DNA of 64,000 bases, from NCBI GenBank assembly GCA_026874595.1, contig CM049307.1, forward strand, positions 59,840,870 through 59,904,869, given 5' to 3'. Of the stretch, positions 49,742 to 60,660 are shown piece by piece; position 1 is the stretch's first letter, and every line of letters starts with the position of its first letter. A model generated the notes under the pieces. The model made no database searches. It saw only the letters and a program-made list of their open reading frames with translations, and was not told the DNA's origin. Source of the stretch: Sipunculus nudus (lineage: Eukaryota; Annelida; Sipuncula; Golfingiida; Sipunculidae). The translations under genes were made by a program, and so were the position numbers.

Positions 49742-50413
49742 ATTTTTTGCTCAGCAGACTGAAAGTCATCTTAGCTATAGCGGTCACTCTTTGTCCGTCT
49801 GTCCGTCCGTCCGTCCGTCCGTCCGTCTGTCCGTCTGTCTGTCCGTTAGCCAGGCACAAATCGTAACCGCTGGGCCTATAGAATCTTCTAAATGGACATC
49901 TAGTTTCGTTTAGGGCACTGAAACCTAATATGTTTTTTTATCATGTCTAGCTTCATCAAGGATTATTACTCTTAAACCACCTGTATTTTTTTTTTTGTCT
50001 TTTTCAAACATTTTACCTGTATTTTGGAGACTGCCAAATTACAGCAATGGTGCGAGTTTCTCAACTTCTGAAACTTGGAAACAAGACACCAATCGTAATC
50101 GCTGGATTCAAAAAATTCTAACTTAATATCTAGGGAGGTCCTGAACAAATCTATGTGGAAACCTTAAATAAGGTCACGGTACCTAAATTCTATAAGCCAC
50201 GTGCCAAAAACTGCCTTTTCACCCCATTAAAACCAGTAGTGAATGTTCAGCTTTGGCCAGTATCATAACCACCGATGACCACATTAGAATTAATTACAGG
50301 CCTATGTACCATGCCCAAGAACAACCTGAACCAAGCATATAAATGCATGTAGTATTATAGCCACAAACAACACGTCAGAGAGCTGAGCTCCATGACCCAT
50401 GGGTCGCTTGTTT
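49742..50413 (+). mobile_element. Helentron-like element C2 with (CCGT)n
   Basis: It starts TTTTTTGCTCAGCAGACTG, has a (CCGT)n run at 49794-49855, and ends AGCTGAGCTCCAT with the perfect palindrome GACCCATGGGTC (50394-50405) and CGCTTGTTT. It lacks the long AGGTCA array of C1. Confidence 0.6.
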
Positions 50414-50504
50414 AGCAAAAAGCAAAGTGCGTGGGTCCGTGTTGTTCACAATTAACTTATTTAATCAACTGGTTTAAGACGCCACACAATACACACACAC
50501 AGAG

Positions 50505-50639
50505 TTACACATACAGACAGACAGGCGCACATCTAATTCTAAACCTGTCGACATATCCCAGCTTGGCCAAGTAGAAGGTGTACGCATCAGTTTCATCATG
50601 GTACAGTTTCAGTGTCTGCTGCACAGGACCTCTAGCCAT
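50505..50639 (-). CDS. Possible first coding exon of an unknown gene (ends 50545 if spliced)
   Basis: ATG at 50639 in context GGACATGG, preceded in frame by a TGA three codons upstream, opens MARGPVQQTLKLYHDETDAY and continues TFYLAKLGYVDR. A donor-like ACAG|GTTTAG follows at 50545/50544. Without splicing the frame stops after 44 codons. Codon use (CTG, TAC, GCC, AAG) contrasts with the AT-rich surroundings and suggests real coding. I do not recognise the protein. Possible 5' UTR sequence lies upstream on the minus strand, and an acceptor-like TTTGTGTTTTTAG precedes 51487. The gene could continue left, or this could be a relic carried next to C2. Confidence 0.35.
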   Translation of the reverse strand: MARGPVQQTLKLYHDETDAYTFYLAKLGYVDRFRIRCAPVCLYV

Positions 50640-51698
50640 GTCCTGTCACTAGCTTGAATGAAGATACTCAGATAGTGATGATGCCCTAGAATGTCTTGTC
50701 CCTCTGCAAGGTCCGGCTTTGGGGCACGACTTAAAACTCCTAGTTATTGTCCTGGGACTGGATGCAAGGTAAATTACAAGTTTACATTACAATATTACAA
50801 TATACTCTAGGCTATCTATAATGTTTCATGGCATACTCATGTATTGCTAGTATTTTAGATTAATAACAAATTTAGATTGTTTACCTTTAATTTATATTAA
50901 TTATTTATATAATGTTATGTTTAAAATGATAATACAAATATTTTGTTTGTGTAGCATTTTGGTGTATTCATATAGTTTTAAGTAATAATTTCCTTGGATT
51001 GTATTTTTATGTACCTATAATTTCAAATATAACACTATATTTAGTGTAATTGTGATTACACATGATTAATTCAACTGAAATATAACTCATCTTTGGTTTA
51101 TATAATATGATACATTTCACATGTGAATAATATTTTGGTTATTTGCTTATCCTTTACTTGCAGTGTTCTTTTCAAGTATTTATACTTTGTGTAAATAATA
51201 TAAACGAGTATCACGTACAATCTTGATTTTCTGTATGCAATATATATGCATTCTCTTTTTTTTTTTACCACTTAAACCTGCTACCCATCAAACTCTGGCC
51301 TTACGTGTGAGTGACAAGTTTGAAACGTGAACCGGTTTTTGTATCAGCTCATATTGGCCTACTTGTAAGAACCTTATCAGTCCAGTAGAAAAACATACTC
51401 TGCGCAGACTCATTAGGGTATGACTCTGCTGGTTAGGGTTTATGGGCGTCACAAACTGACCCCAACGATGCACCGCGGCTTCTAAAAACACAAATGGAGT
51501 AGGTATAAATGTATTGAAGGGGGTAATGTAGATAAGAATTATTTCAAGGCAAACTACATAAACATTGGTGTTCTTGGGGTAAAGATTACATGGAATAAAT
51601 AATATTTTGCAAGTATGTACATGTGGAAAGTAAACAGAAGGTGTTTCCTGGTAATGTAACACATTTTGATAACTAAGTTTGACTGTTGACAGAGGCAA
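50640..51698. other. AT-rich DNA with one minus-strand frame of 136 codons
   Basis: The frame at 51288-51698 (minus) has no recognised domain. Its right half (51487-51304) has an acceptor-like start and a CAC|GTAAGG donor-like end, so it could be an untranslated exon of the candidate gene at 50.6 kb. This is weak. Confidence 0.2.
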
Positions 51699-51755
51699 GT
51701 CCGGGGGGGGGGGGGGGGGGGGACCTGGACCCCCTTTTTACTGACCTTTTTTTTT
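51699..51755. mobile_element. Fragment of MITE D (D3)
   Basis: A G20 run, then ACCTGGACCCCC, a T-run and TGACC with a further T-run match the interior of D1. The fragment ends where C1 begins. Confidence 0.5.
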
Positions 51756-53746
51756 TTAGCTCAGCTGACTGTAAGTCAACTGAGGTATAGGAATGCCTCT
51801 TTGTCCGTCGTCCGTCCGGCCGTCCGTCCATTAGCAGGGCACAAATCGTAACTGCTGGACCTAGAAATTTCCAAGTGAATATCCAGGGAGGTCAATAAAA
51901 ACCTCCTTGGAAACCTGAAATTAGGTCACTGCGACCTATATCCTCCGAGCTATGGGGCTTGAAAGTACCCCCCCAGAATAATCAAATATATAATACAAAA
52001 CCTCCAATATCTTGATAATTAATGCATGGATTGTCATGAATCTTGCCTTGAATATTGACCATGACTAGTTTTGTCAGTTCCCGAAAGGTGGTGGCGCCAC
52101 CTGTATTTTTTGTTATTTTAACGAATATTTTAATTTTTTTTTTAACTATAAAATGACAACAATCATGTCAGTTACTCAGCTGTAATTACATCTAGTGTCC
52201 CAAAATCTGGTGTGTTTATTGATCACAAGTGGATGCCATATAGTTATCACCCTGTCTGTCTGTCTGTTAGTCTGTCTGTCTGTCCATCCGTCCATCCACA
52301 CAAATTTGTTTCCAGATGATAAATCCAGGTTGTATTGGCACATGGATTTCAAACTTGACTTACATATGGCCCACCACTAGAGCAAGAACCTATATGATTT
52401 TTGGGTCATGAGGTCAAAGGTCAAGGTCACAGGACTCACTTTTAAAAAAGATTATGGCTGAATTTTAAGCAAAGCTTTTCATCCCAAACTTTCCATTTTG
52501 CACATTTAAGCTGACTTGCCAGTATGGGGAGAGCATAAATGAATTTGGTGTCACATGGTCAAAGGTCAAGGTCACAGGGGCCATCTGTTCACAAATTAGT
52601 TTCCAGATGATAACTCAAGTTTAGTTTGACATATTGGCTTCAAACTTAACTTATATATGACTCACCACTTAAGTAAGAACCGTGTGGATTTTGGGGTCCA
52701 ACGGTCAAAGGCCATGGTCACAGGACTCATTTCTTTAAAAAGAATGCATATGCATTTGAAGCCAAACTTTTCATCCCAAACCTTCCATCTTGAAGATATT
52801 GCTTACCTGCCAATAGGGGAAGATTCTGTTCAATTTTGGGGTCATGAGGTCAAAGGTCAAAGTCACAGTACCCACTTATTCAGAAAGATTGTGGATGCAT
52901 TTTAAGCCAAACTTTTCATCCAAAACCTTCCATCTTGCACATATAGCTGAGCTGCCAATAGGGGAAAAACTGATTGATTTTGGGGTCACAAGGTCAAAGG
53001 TCATTGTCATAGGGGCCCATCTGTCCACATATTTGTTTTTGGATGATAACTCCAGTTTGGATAGACATATTGGTTTCAATTTTGACTCATATATGACCCA
53101 CCAATAATTTAAGAACCCTTTTGATTTTGGGGTCATAAGGCCAAAGGTCAAGGTCACAGTCCCAACTTCTTTAAAAAGATTGTTAATGTATTTTTAGCCA
53201 AACTTTCTGTCCCAAACATTCTATCTTCCAGATGCTGCTCACCTGCCAATAAAGGAAGTAACTGATGGATTTTGGGGTCACAAGGTCAAGGTCATGGGGG
53301 CCATCAATCCACATATTAGTTTCCAGATGATAACACTAGTTCAGTTTGAAATATTGGTTTCAAACTTGACTTATATATGGCCCACCCCTAAAGTAAGAAC
53401 TGTTGATTCTGGGGTCATGAGATCAAAGGTTAAGGTCACAGGACCCACTACTTTAGAAAGATTGTGTATGCATTTTAAGCCAAACTTTTCATCTCAATCC
53501 TTCCATCATCAACATGTGGTGCATGTGCCGATAGGGGAAGCCCTTTTGATTTTGGGGTCATACGGTCAAAGGTTAAGGTCACAGGGCCCATCCATTCACA
53601 AATTAGTTTATGGATGATAACTCCAGTTTGGGTAGACAGGTTGGCTTCAAACTGATCACAGGACCAATATTTTGGAAAACCTCATAAACATATATCCTTA
53701 TAGACAAATGCAGCTGAGCGTCGAGACCCATGGGTCCGCCTTGGTT
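51756..53746 (+). mobile_element. Helentron-like element C1 with nuclear-receptor-type tandem core
   Basis: It starts TTTTTAGCTCAGCTGACTG, whose start can fold with the following AGTCAACTGA, and then has CCGTCCGTCC. The 5' motif GCTCAGCTG (51759-51767) recurs inverted as CAGCTGAGC (53711-53719), followed by the palindrome GACCCATGGGTC (53725-53736) and CCGCCTTGGTT. The core (52390-53640) is an array of about 145-bp units, each carrying an AGGTCAAAGGTCAAGGTCA-like phrase. GGTGGCGCCACC is at 52090-52101. No coding capacity was found, so mobility would depend on a helicase supplied elsewhere. Confidence 0.65.
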
Positions 53747-54260
53747 GAGACAATCAAGTAATACTATTTATATACTAAGAGGTTTATTTTGAGTATAAAG
53801 GACTTTTGCCGATAGGGTGTAGAAAAACACTCATTAATGCAGTAACGTTTGTTACCTGATGTGTCAGTATCAACCTAGTCATTCCATCTGAACTATTTTG
53901 AACACTAATAAGGCTTTGTATTTTAAATAGTCTCTTATAAATTTCAGACCTACAGAAATCCAATTTGCCACCAGGCAGCGATCTTTGAATTGTTTTAACA
54001 CAAAACCTCAAGAACCGCGTGATTTTTTTCTCCTATGAAGATGTAGTGCCATTTAATTTCAGAACCCTGAGAAGTTCAAAATGGCCCTAGGCAGCATCTT
54101 GGAATTCCTTTTGGAGGCATGATCACAGCACTTGGCTCCCTATCTAAGTCACGGCTATTTTGTTCCCTTTTCAATCAGCAGATGTCGCTTCATTCAACAA
54201 ATTTCTGAAAGCAAACTCGACACCTGCCATTGGCTGATATTGAGTAAGATGCATGTTATT
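53747..54260. other. Spacer between C1 and B1
   Basis: No gene or repeat recognised. Confidence 0.35.
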
Positions 54261-56218
54261 ATTGTATCCCCAGACAAAGTCGGGGGATACTATGTTTTCA
54301 TACCGGTCCCGCCGCCGCCGCATATAAAATTTGTTGGCGCGATAACCCAAAAAATATTTCACAGAACTTTACCAAACTTGGTATATGTATAGATATGGGT
54401 TAGAGGACGACGTAAAATGAGGTCATGACCTTTACTAGGAGAGTGTCCTTGACCTTGAATAGGTCCAATTTTGGGGAAAATCACACAAATTCTTAAATAT
54501 CTCGAGAAATCTTGCATGGATTTATCCCAAAATCAAGTTGATGGAAGATCATGGATAGGGTTGTCATGTTCCAGAAACTGGTGGCGCCACCTATTATTCT
54601 TTACTTGTTTTCATGCCGTTAAATACCCCCAAAATTGCCACCTTACAGTACTGTGAGCATTATAAGTCAAAAACTAATGGACAGATTTCTTTTATATTAT
54701 GCATATACATAGGTATGGGTTATGGGATGATGTTTATTTAAATTGGGGTCATGACCTTTCCTATGATAGTGGCCTTGACCTTGAATATTGCCATATATGG
54801 TGAAAATCACACACCTCTTATGATATCTCCAGTGTTGATAGCCATATGGATTTCAAACATGACTTACGTGTGGCCCACCACTAAAGTAAGAACCCTATAG
54901 GTTCTAGGGTCATGAGGTCAAAGGTCAATTTCACTGGACTGGCATTTTAAAAGATACTGTGGATGCCTTTTAAGCCAAACTTTCATCCCAGGTCTTCCAT
55001 CTTGAATATATAGCTCACTTGCCAATAGTGGATGATCCATATAAATTTTGGGGTCACAAGGTCAAAGGTCAAGGCCACAGGAGCTGTCTGTCCAAAAATT
55101 AGTTTATGGATGATAATTCCTGCTTTTATTGATGTATTGCAGGGGCGGATCCAGGATTTAGGAAAAGGGGGGGTCCAACCCAGGAGGACTAATGAAAATC
55201 CTAAAAAAAAAGGTCATCACATCTGGAAAAGGGGGGGTCCAGGCCGCAAAATTACGTCTAAAACCCCTTAAAAAAGGTTGCTTCGGGTGAAAAAGGGGGG
55301 GTCCGGACCCCCTGGACCCCCCCCCCCTGGATCCGCTTCTGTATTGATTTCAAATTTGACTTATATATGTCCCATTGAAAAAGCAAAACTCCAATTTATT
55401 TTGTGGTAATGAGGTCAAAGGTCAAGGTCACAGGACACATCTTTAAAAAGATTGTGGATGCATTTTCAGCCAAACATTTCATCTCAGACCTTTCATCTTG
55501 CACATATAAGTCATCTGCCAATAGAGGAAGACCCCTATCAGTTTTGAGGTCACAAGGTCAAAGGTGAAGGTCACAGGAGCCATCTGTCCAAAAATTAGTT
55601 CCTGGATGATAATTCCTGCTTTTATTGATGTATGGTTTTCAAACTTGACTTGTATATGTCCCATTGGAAAAGCAAGACCAAAATTGATTTTGGGGTCATG
55701 AGGTCAAAGGTCAAGGTCACAGGACACATCTTTAAAAAGATGTGGATGCATTTTCAGCCAAACATTTCATCTCAGATCTTTCATCTTGCACATATAGTTC
55801 TCCTGCCAAGCGAGGAAGAACACTATCAATTTTGAGGTCACAAGGTCAAAGGTGAAGGTCACAGGAGCCACCTGTCAAACAAAATTAGTTTCTGGATGTT
55901 AATTCCTGCTTTATTGATGTATAGATTTCAAACTTGACTTGCATATGTCCCATTGGAAAAGCAAGACCCAAATTGATTTTGGGGTCATGAGGTCAAAGGT
56001 CAAGGTCACAGGACACATCTTTAAAAAGATCAAGGTCACAGGACCAACATCTTCAACAAGATTGTGGATTGTGAGATGGAAGAAACAATAAATATGTCAA
56101 GTGTCAGTATATGCTGCTAAAATGGGGGTCTGCCTAATATGTCTGGGGATACTCTGGCACCTGCGGGGGGGGGGCTACTATGTCTGGGGATACTCTGGCA
56201 CCTGCGGTGCCAAGAAAT
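54261..56218 (+). mobile_element. Helentron-like element B1
   Basis: It starts ATTGTATCCCCAGACAAAGT, which folds with GGGGGATAC, and then has ACTATGTTTTC. The 5' motif GTATCCCCAGACA recurs inverted as TGTCTGGGGATAC at the 3' end, followed by a hairpin GGCACC-TGC-GGTGCC (56197-56211). The 3' end is present twice in tandem; the first (about 56137-56173) is cut short by a G-run. The core holds AGGTCA units at 54908, 55058, 55410, 55553, 55702, 55842 and 55988. MITE D2 is inserted at 55140. GGTGGCGCCACC is at 54580-54591. Confidence 0.68.
55140..55341 (-). mobile_element. 202-bp MITE D2, opposite orientation to D1
   Basis: Ends CAGGGGCGGATCCAGG and CCTGGATCCGCTTCTG are flanked by TATTG on both sides (55135-55139 and 55342-55346). 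Neighbouring B1 array units show the uninterrupted site (GATGTATAGATTTCAAAC; GATGTATGGTTTTCAAAC), which confirms both the insertion and the 5-bp duplication. Confidence 0.88.
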
Positions 56219-56689
56219 GTCTAGTTATAAATTATATTTTTATATATTATATAAATATATATATCTCGTATCTTTAACCTAATTAAGAATGAATATTAAT
56301 TATTGTAAACATGTTTAAATTACTTTTAAAATAGTATTAATATTAACAAAAAAATATTTTCATTATTGCTAAAATTGTGAAAAACTAAAATGATTTCTTG
56401 TTGTAATAACAAGAACATTTTATTGATAATAATATTATTATAATATTATTATTATAGAAAAGATATTGGCATTATTGCTAAACTTATCAAACACTCAGTT
56501 CCATCATTTCACTTTTATTGCATGGGTTTGTCGAAAATAACTTTATTCTAAAAGTATAATTAAATAATTTAATATTTTGTTCATATTATTTTTAATGTGG
56601 GCAATGTCACATTTCTGCTATTTATACGGGTTTCAAATCAATGTGCAAAGACTGGGAGAATGGAGATAAATTGGGAAAATAAAAGACCT

Positions 56690-56761
56690 TAGCAGAGCGT
56701 GGTTTCGATCCACGGACCTCTGAGTTATGAGCCCAGCACGCTTCCACTGCGCCACTCTGCT
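56690..56761 (-). tRNA. Initiator tRNA-Met (CAT anticodon)
   Basis: The 72-nt cloverleaf reads AGCAGAGTGGCGCAG... to ...CTCTGCTA with a perfect 7-bp acceptor stem starting with A1:U72 and anticodon CAT. The T-loop is ATCGAAA (A54 and A60). A1:U72 and the T-loop adenines mark eukaryotic initiators rather than elongators. No intron. A T-run (TTTTATTTT) about 6-12 bases downstream on the minus strand can stop RNA polymerase III. The anticodon stem is CTGGG/CTCAG, so one of the three conserved G-C pairs is replaced by G-U. This may still function, or may be early decay in one of several gene copies. Confidence 0.93.
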
Positions 56762-59700
56762 CTTGATACTTCTCGTAGTCTTCAAAATATATGCCTAAAC
56801 ATTGTATTGCTCGGCTAGCTCAGTCCTCACACTTAGACATTCATTTATAAGACACATTTAATGCTATAAACACCTCACAAATAGTATGGGAGCATGATGT
56901 CTTGAAAAGCCGTAACCTAGACTGAGATCTATTGACGCACCGCTTCCTTCGATCTCGGTGAAGGGATCGGAATTATTCGTGCCTCCACCGAGTAGCCCCG
57001 AGTGACGTGGAAGTCAGTAGCAGAGCGCCACCTTGTGTTTGAAAAGAGTACTAGTTTTGGAAAATATCAGGCACACCTCTAAATTGTGATTAGACTATCC
57101 CTGTCGGTACAGCTAATACACTTGCTGTCGCTGATAGATTCACAAATACTTGCTCTCGCCACATGCTGCAACCTGTCGGCAAATTATATAACTGATTGAA
57201 TCTGTGACAACCCAACTTTATTTCGTACTCCGTTGCATTTATATAAATTTATGTATTGAATCACGTTTTATGAATTATTTCATACATAAAATTAATTGCA
57301 AACACATTTAAAACGGTCTGTCAGGTCTTTATTATAATATAAATATTTTCCTCAGGAACCTTTATATTTCTTTCTAATCATACAGTGTTTTGAATGCTCA
57401 AGATCATTTTTAAGAGGTGTCATAAGGTGTATACTGTAGCTACATATAGGCCCCACTATACTAGTATATTACTATGGCGATTAGGACTATCGAATCCACA
57501 TATATAGAGAAATGTGTTTTCCTGGCTTGCTGGTATCCCAAGAGATTGAGTAAAATACTGTTTTCATGAATTAATATATATAGTCAGAACTTAAAAACAC
57601 ATTTTAGGTAGTTAAAAAGCATGTACTTCAACAGCTAGCAATAGAGGCTATGAAAGGATTTAAAGAAAATTACATCAGCTCTGCATTAGATTCTTATTAA
57701 TTCCTCCGAACACCAAACTACGAAGGTTCGGGAAAATTGATGCAAAATAGTATTTCTTACCACCAAAAAGAAAAAAGAAAAAACGACCAATCTGAATGTG
57801 GGCTACAAAAAGTTAACCTCTACCTCCAATTGTGTAGGCCAAAGCTATATGTATCTAATTAAATTAATAAAGGACATAAATTAAACCCTGACGCGAAAGA
57901 GCACCACAACATGAATGCATAACGTGGCCGCCATTCGTTTTGTAACTCATGGTGACCTCATTACATAAGTACATATGTTACAGAGAATCTGAACTCCGGC
58001 AAGATACTTTATTGGTTAAAGGCCGGGTTTCTCAACCATGTGATTTTGGATGAAAATTCCCGTGTAACATGAGGGGTCATGTGACTGTGACTGAGCGCTT
58101 GAGTCCAGCATGTCATCCAGAAATCAGCCTGAGCACGGGGTTAGCTGCTGACATCTTGTCTATTTTTTTGTGCTGGTTAATTGTGTATGTGTGTGAGTCG
58201 TTAAAAAACTTTGTCCCATGGATCCAAAAATGTATCATTATTTCAATAATGAAATGGAACTTTATTTAAATAAACTAGTAGGTTATCGAACCCAAACACG
58301 GGGACCTCGGGCCCTGATTCACAGTAACAAAATGCTTTCTGCCTTGATATGTACGTTACTGTAGCTGCTGAAAGGTAGAGCTGTGATAGCAAGTGCGATC
58401 ACCTTTAGTTTTAATAAAGATGTGAACCCTATGTTAACATAAAACTTAAACCTTATGAGCAACCGAGGAAGGTACATGGTAGGCCTACTTATCATCATAT
58501 ATTCCAAACAGAGCTCTTAGGGAGGCTTACAACATTATAAATCTGCCCGACCCCTCACCTTGCTAGCCCAGTATCCCATGCAAGGGTAAATCAAGATAAG
58601 ACACGACGGTATTCAGACGACAGCGTCCAAGCGACAATCTATATGCGGAGAAGGTTTGGTGGCAATGGGACGTGTATTGGCAAAAGAAGAGCGGAATAAC
58701 GCTTTCTTTTGCCACGCCCAAACGCTCAAATTATAGCAGGATAAAATCTGCTTCTTTCCAATATGACAATGTAGGATTTCTCCCACAGATAAAACAACAC
58801 AGAAATCTAAGTTTTAAATCACCAAGGGGTCCCCTGTAAATCTGCCCCTGAACATTAATACTAAATTTCATCAAAACGTATCCAAACAATTCCGGATTAT
58901 CGCAGCAATACCACAAATAAGTCTGGTGACCTCTGACCTCATCAGATGAGAAACTTTATTAGTAGGCCTAACTGTTCAATATGGTTACTTTCATGAACAT
59001 CCGTCAAATTCTTAGTCATGGTCCTTTGCCAGAGCCGGTGTTATCAGACCAACGATAGCGGGTGTCGCATGTGTAAAATTTGGAGCAGGATGCACAATGC
59101 AATACCACGCTCTCATTGGTCTGATTACAATTCTTTGCCCTGTGCCAACCCTGGTATTCATAACCAGAGAACCTTGCTATACAAAGCAGCGGTTATAGCC
59201 AGGGAGGTCTGGGACGACTGCAATGTTTATAACCGCTGCGTGAGGATGCGGGGGATGCCCATTGTACGCGCGGTCCGTCGTTATTGCGACACCCTCTTGG
59301 TAGTCAGACAGTTAATTTACTGCTTCCGATGTTGCTTACGGCAGCTAAGCGTATATACACTTATAAAGCATTGGTTTGCTCGATGATTCGCATGAGGTTT
59401 TATAAGATATTATGCAAGCGAAAGTTAAAAGATTTTTGGCATTTCCTCATGTCGACAGTAAGTCCGTTGACTTCCCAACTCATAAACACCCATGCTTTTG
59501 CAGGAAAATGAACTAAGGATATCATATTGTTTCATCAAAATCCTCCATATTCCTGGTACGTTATCACGGCGACAACACAAAGTAGCCCGGTGACCTCATT
59601 ATATTATATATATATATTATATAACCTACGTCCCGTCTAAAGCTGCGTTTACCCGACGCGCAGGGCATTGAGTTGACAGGCGGTAAAACAGTGATTGGAC

Positions 59701-60660
59701 CCGATGATGTCAAACCCGCTGGATCGGGCCGCATCCGTAGGTCATATATATGGTAACCAGAGCCCATGGGCGCTATACCGCGTGCGGTATGCGGATTCAA
59801 TTCTCCACTGAAAATTCCATTTTACCGCGTCTCATGCACGGTAAAAGTTCCGTTTTAAATCTGCATGTTGGTAAACCCCTCCGCATGTTTGTTAAATTTC
59901 TGAGCGCATGAATATACTAACATGGGTTACAGGGCGCAGCCAACTTGTACGCACTACAGGAGATGACTCGTTACCATAGAGACGGAGTTTCAGTTTGGGT
60001 TGTGAGTTTACATGTATTCTCATGTGTTAATCCATCATTCGTAGCCGGATGTTAAGAATATGGGCTGTTTACCACGACGTGTATGCAACATGATCGAAGA
60101 CTGCCAGGCATTTCTTGATATTGCTTGTATCACGACTCAAGTTACGCCCCATTGGCAGCGGCTACGCTACGCTCAACTATTCGCTACACTACCCGCTGCA
60201 TTGAACCGCGGTTGCCGTTCAGGTTTGGCCACCAGGCGTCGTTGTCTCTGTGGAATTCCCCCTGCGTTATATTTAACCAAACACATTGCAGGTATCACCA
60301 GCACAAACAGATGTTGTTCGAGGTACCGGTCACTTAACACTGCTTTTTCACCTCCATTGGAATACACACGATGCAATCGTCAGCTTTCAACACAGTCTGT
60401 ATACTGACTTGCCTGAGGTCAGTTATCCCCCACTGTGTGCTGTTTACTGTATTGCGTGCCGCAGAGCTTGTCCCGCATAGCTATGTTTGTTTACACGCGC
60501 TAAGCCAATCAGATTTAACTTTATCCAGCGCAAACTGACTGGGTGTTACCAAACCTGAAAAATCCTGCTATTTCTCACAGCGTATGAGTGGAAGGTCACT
60601 GGACCGGGTGGTCACGCGCTGTGTTAAGAGCGTAGACTCAAGTAGGCTTACCACATCAAC
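56762..60660. other. CpG-containing, single-copy-looking DNA; no confirmed gene
   Basis: CpG density rises from about 59.0 to 60.6 kb. Two plus-strand frames (59018-59386, 122 codons, and 60060-60407, 115 codons) are Cys/Arg-rich as expected from GC-rich noncoding DNA, with no known domain. A perfect inverted repeat GCAGCGGTTATA/TATAACCGCTGC is at 59186-59197 and 59228-59239. GTTACCATAGAGAC (59970-59983) fits the loose X-box consensus of RFX factors, which is not rare by chance. Confidence 0.3.

Noticed and set aside
52195-53617. Several 60-107 codon frames in the AGGTCA arrays
   Set aside because: They are by-products of tandem repeat units (recurring 'DFGVMRSKVKVTG') and are interrupted in every copy.
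59970-59983. RFX X-box as a firm regulatory site
   Set aside because: The consensus is degenerate enough to occur by chance about once or twice in a window this size.
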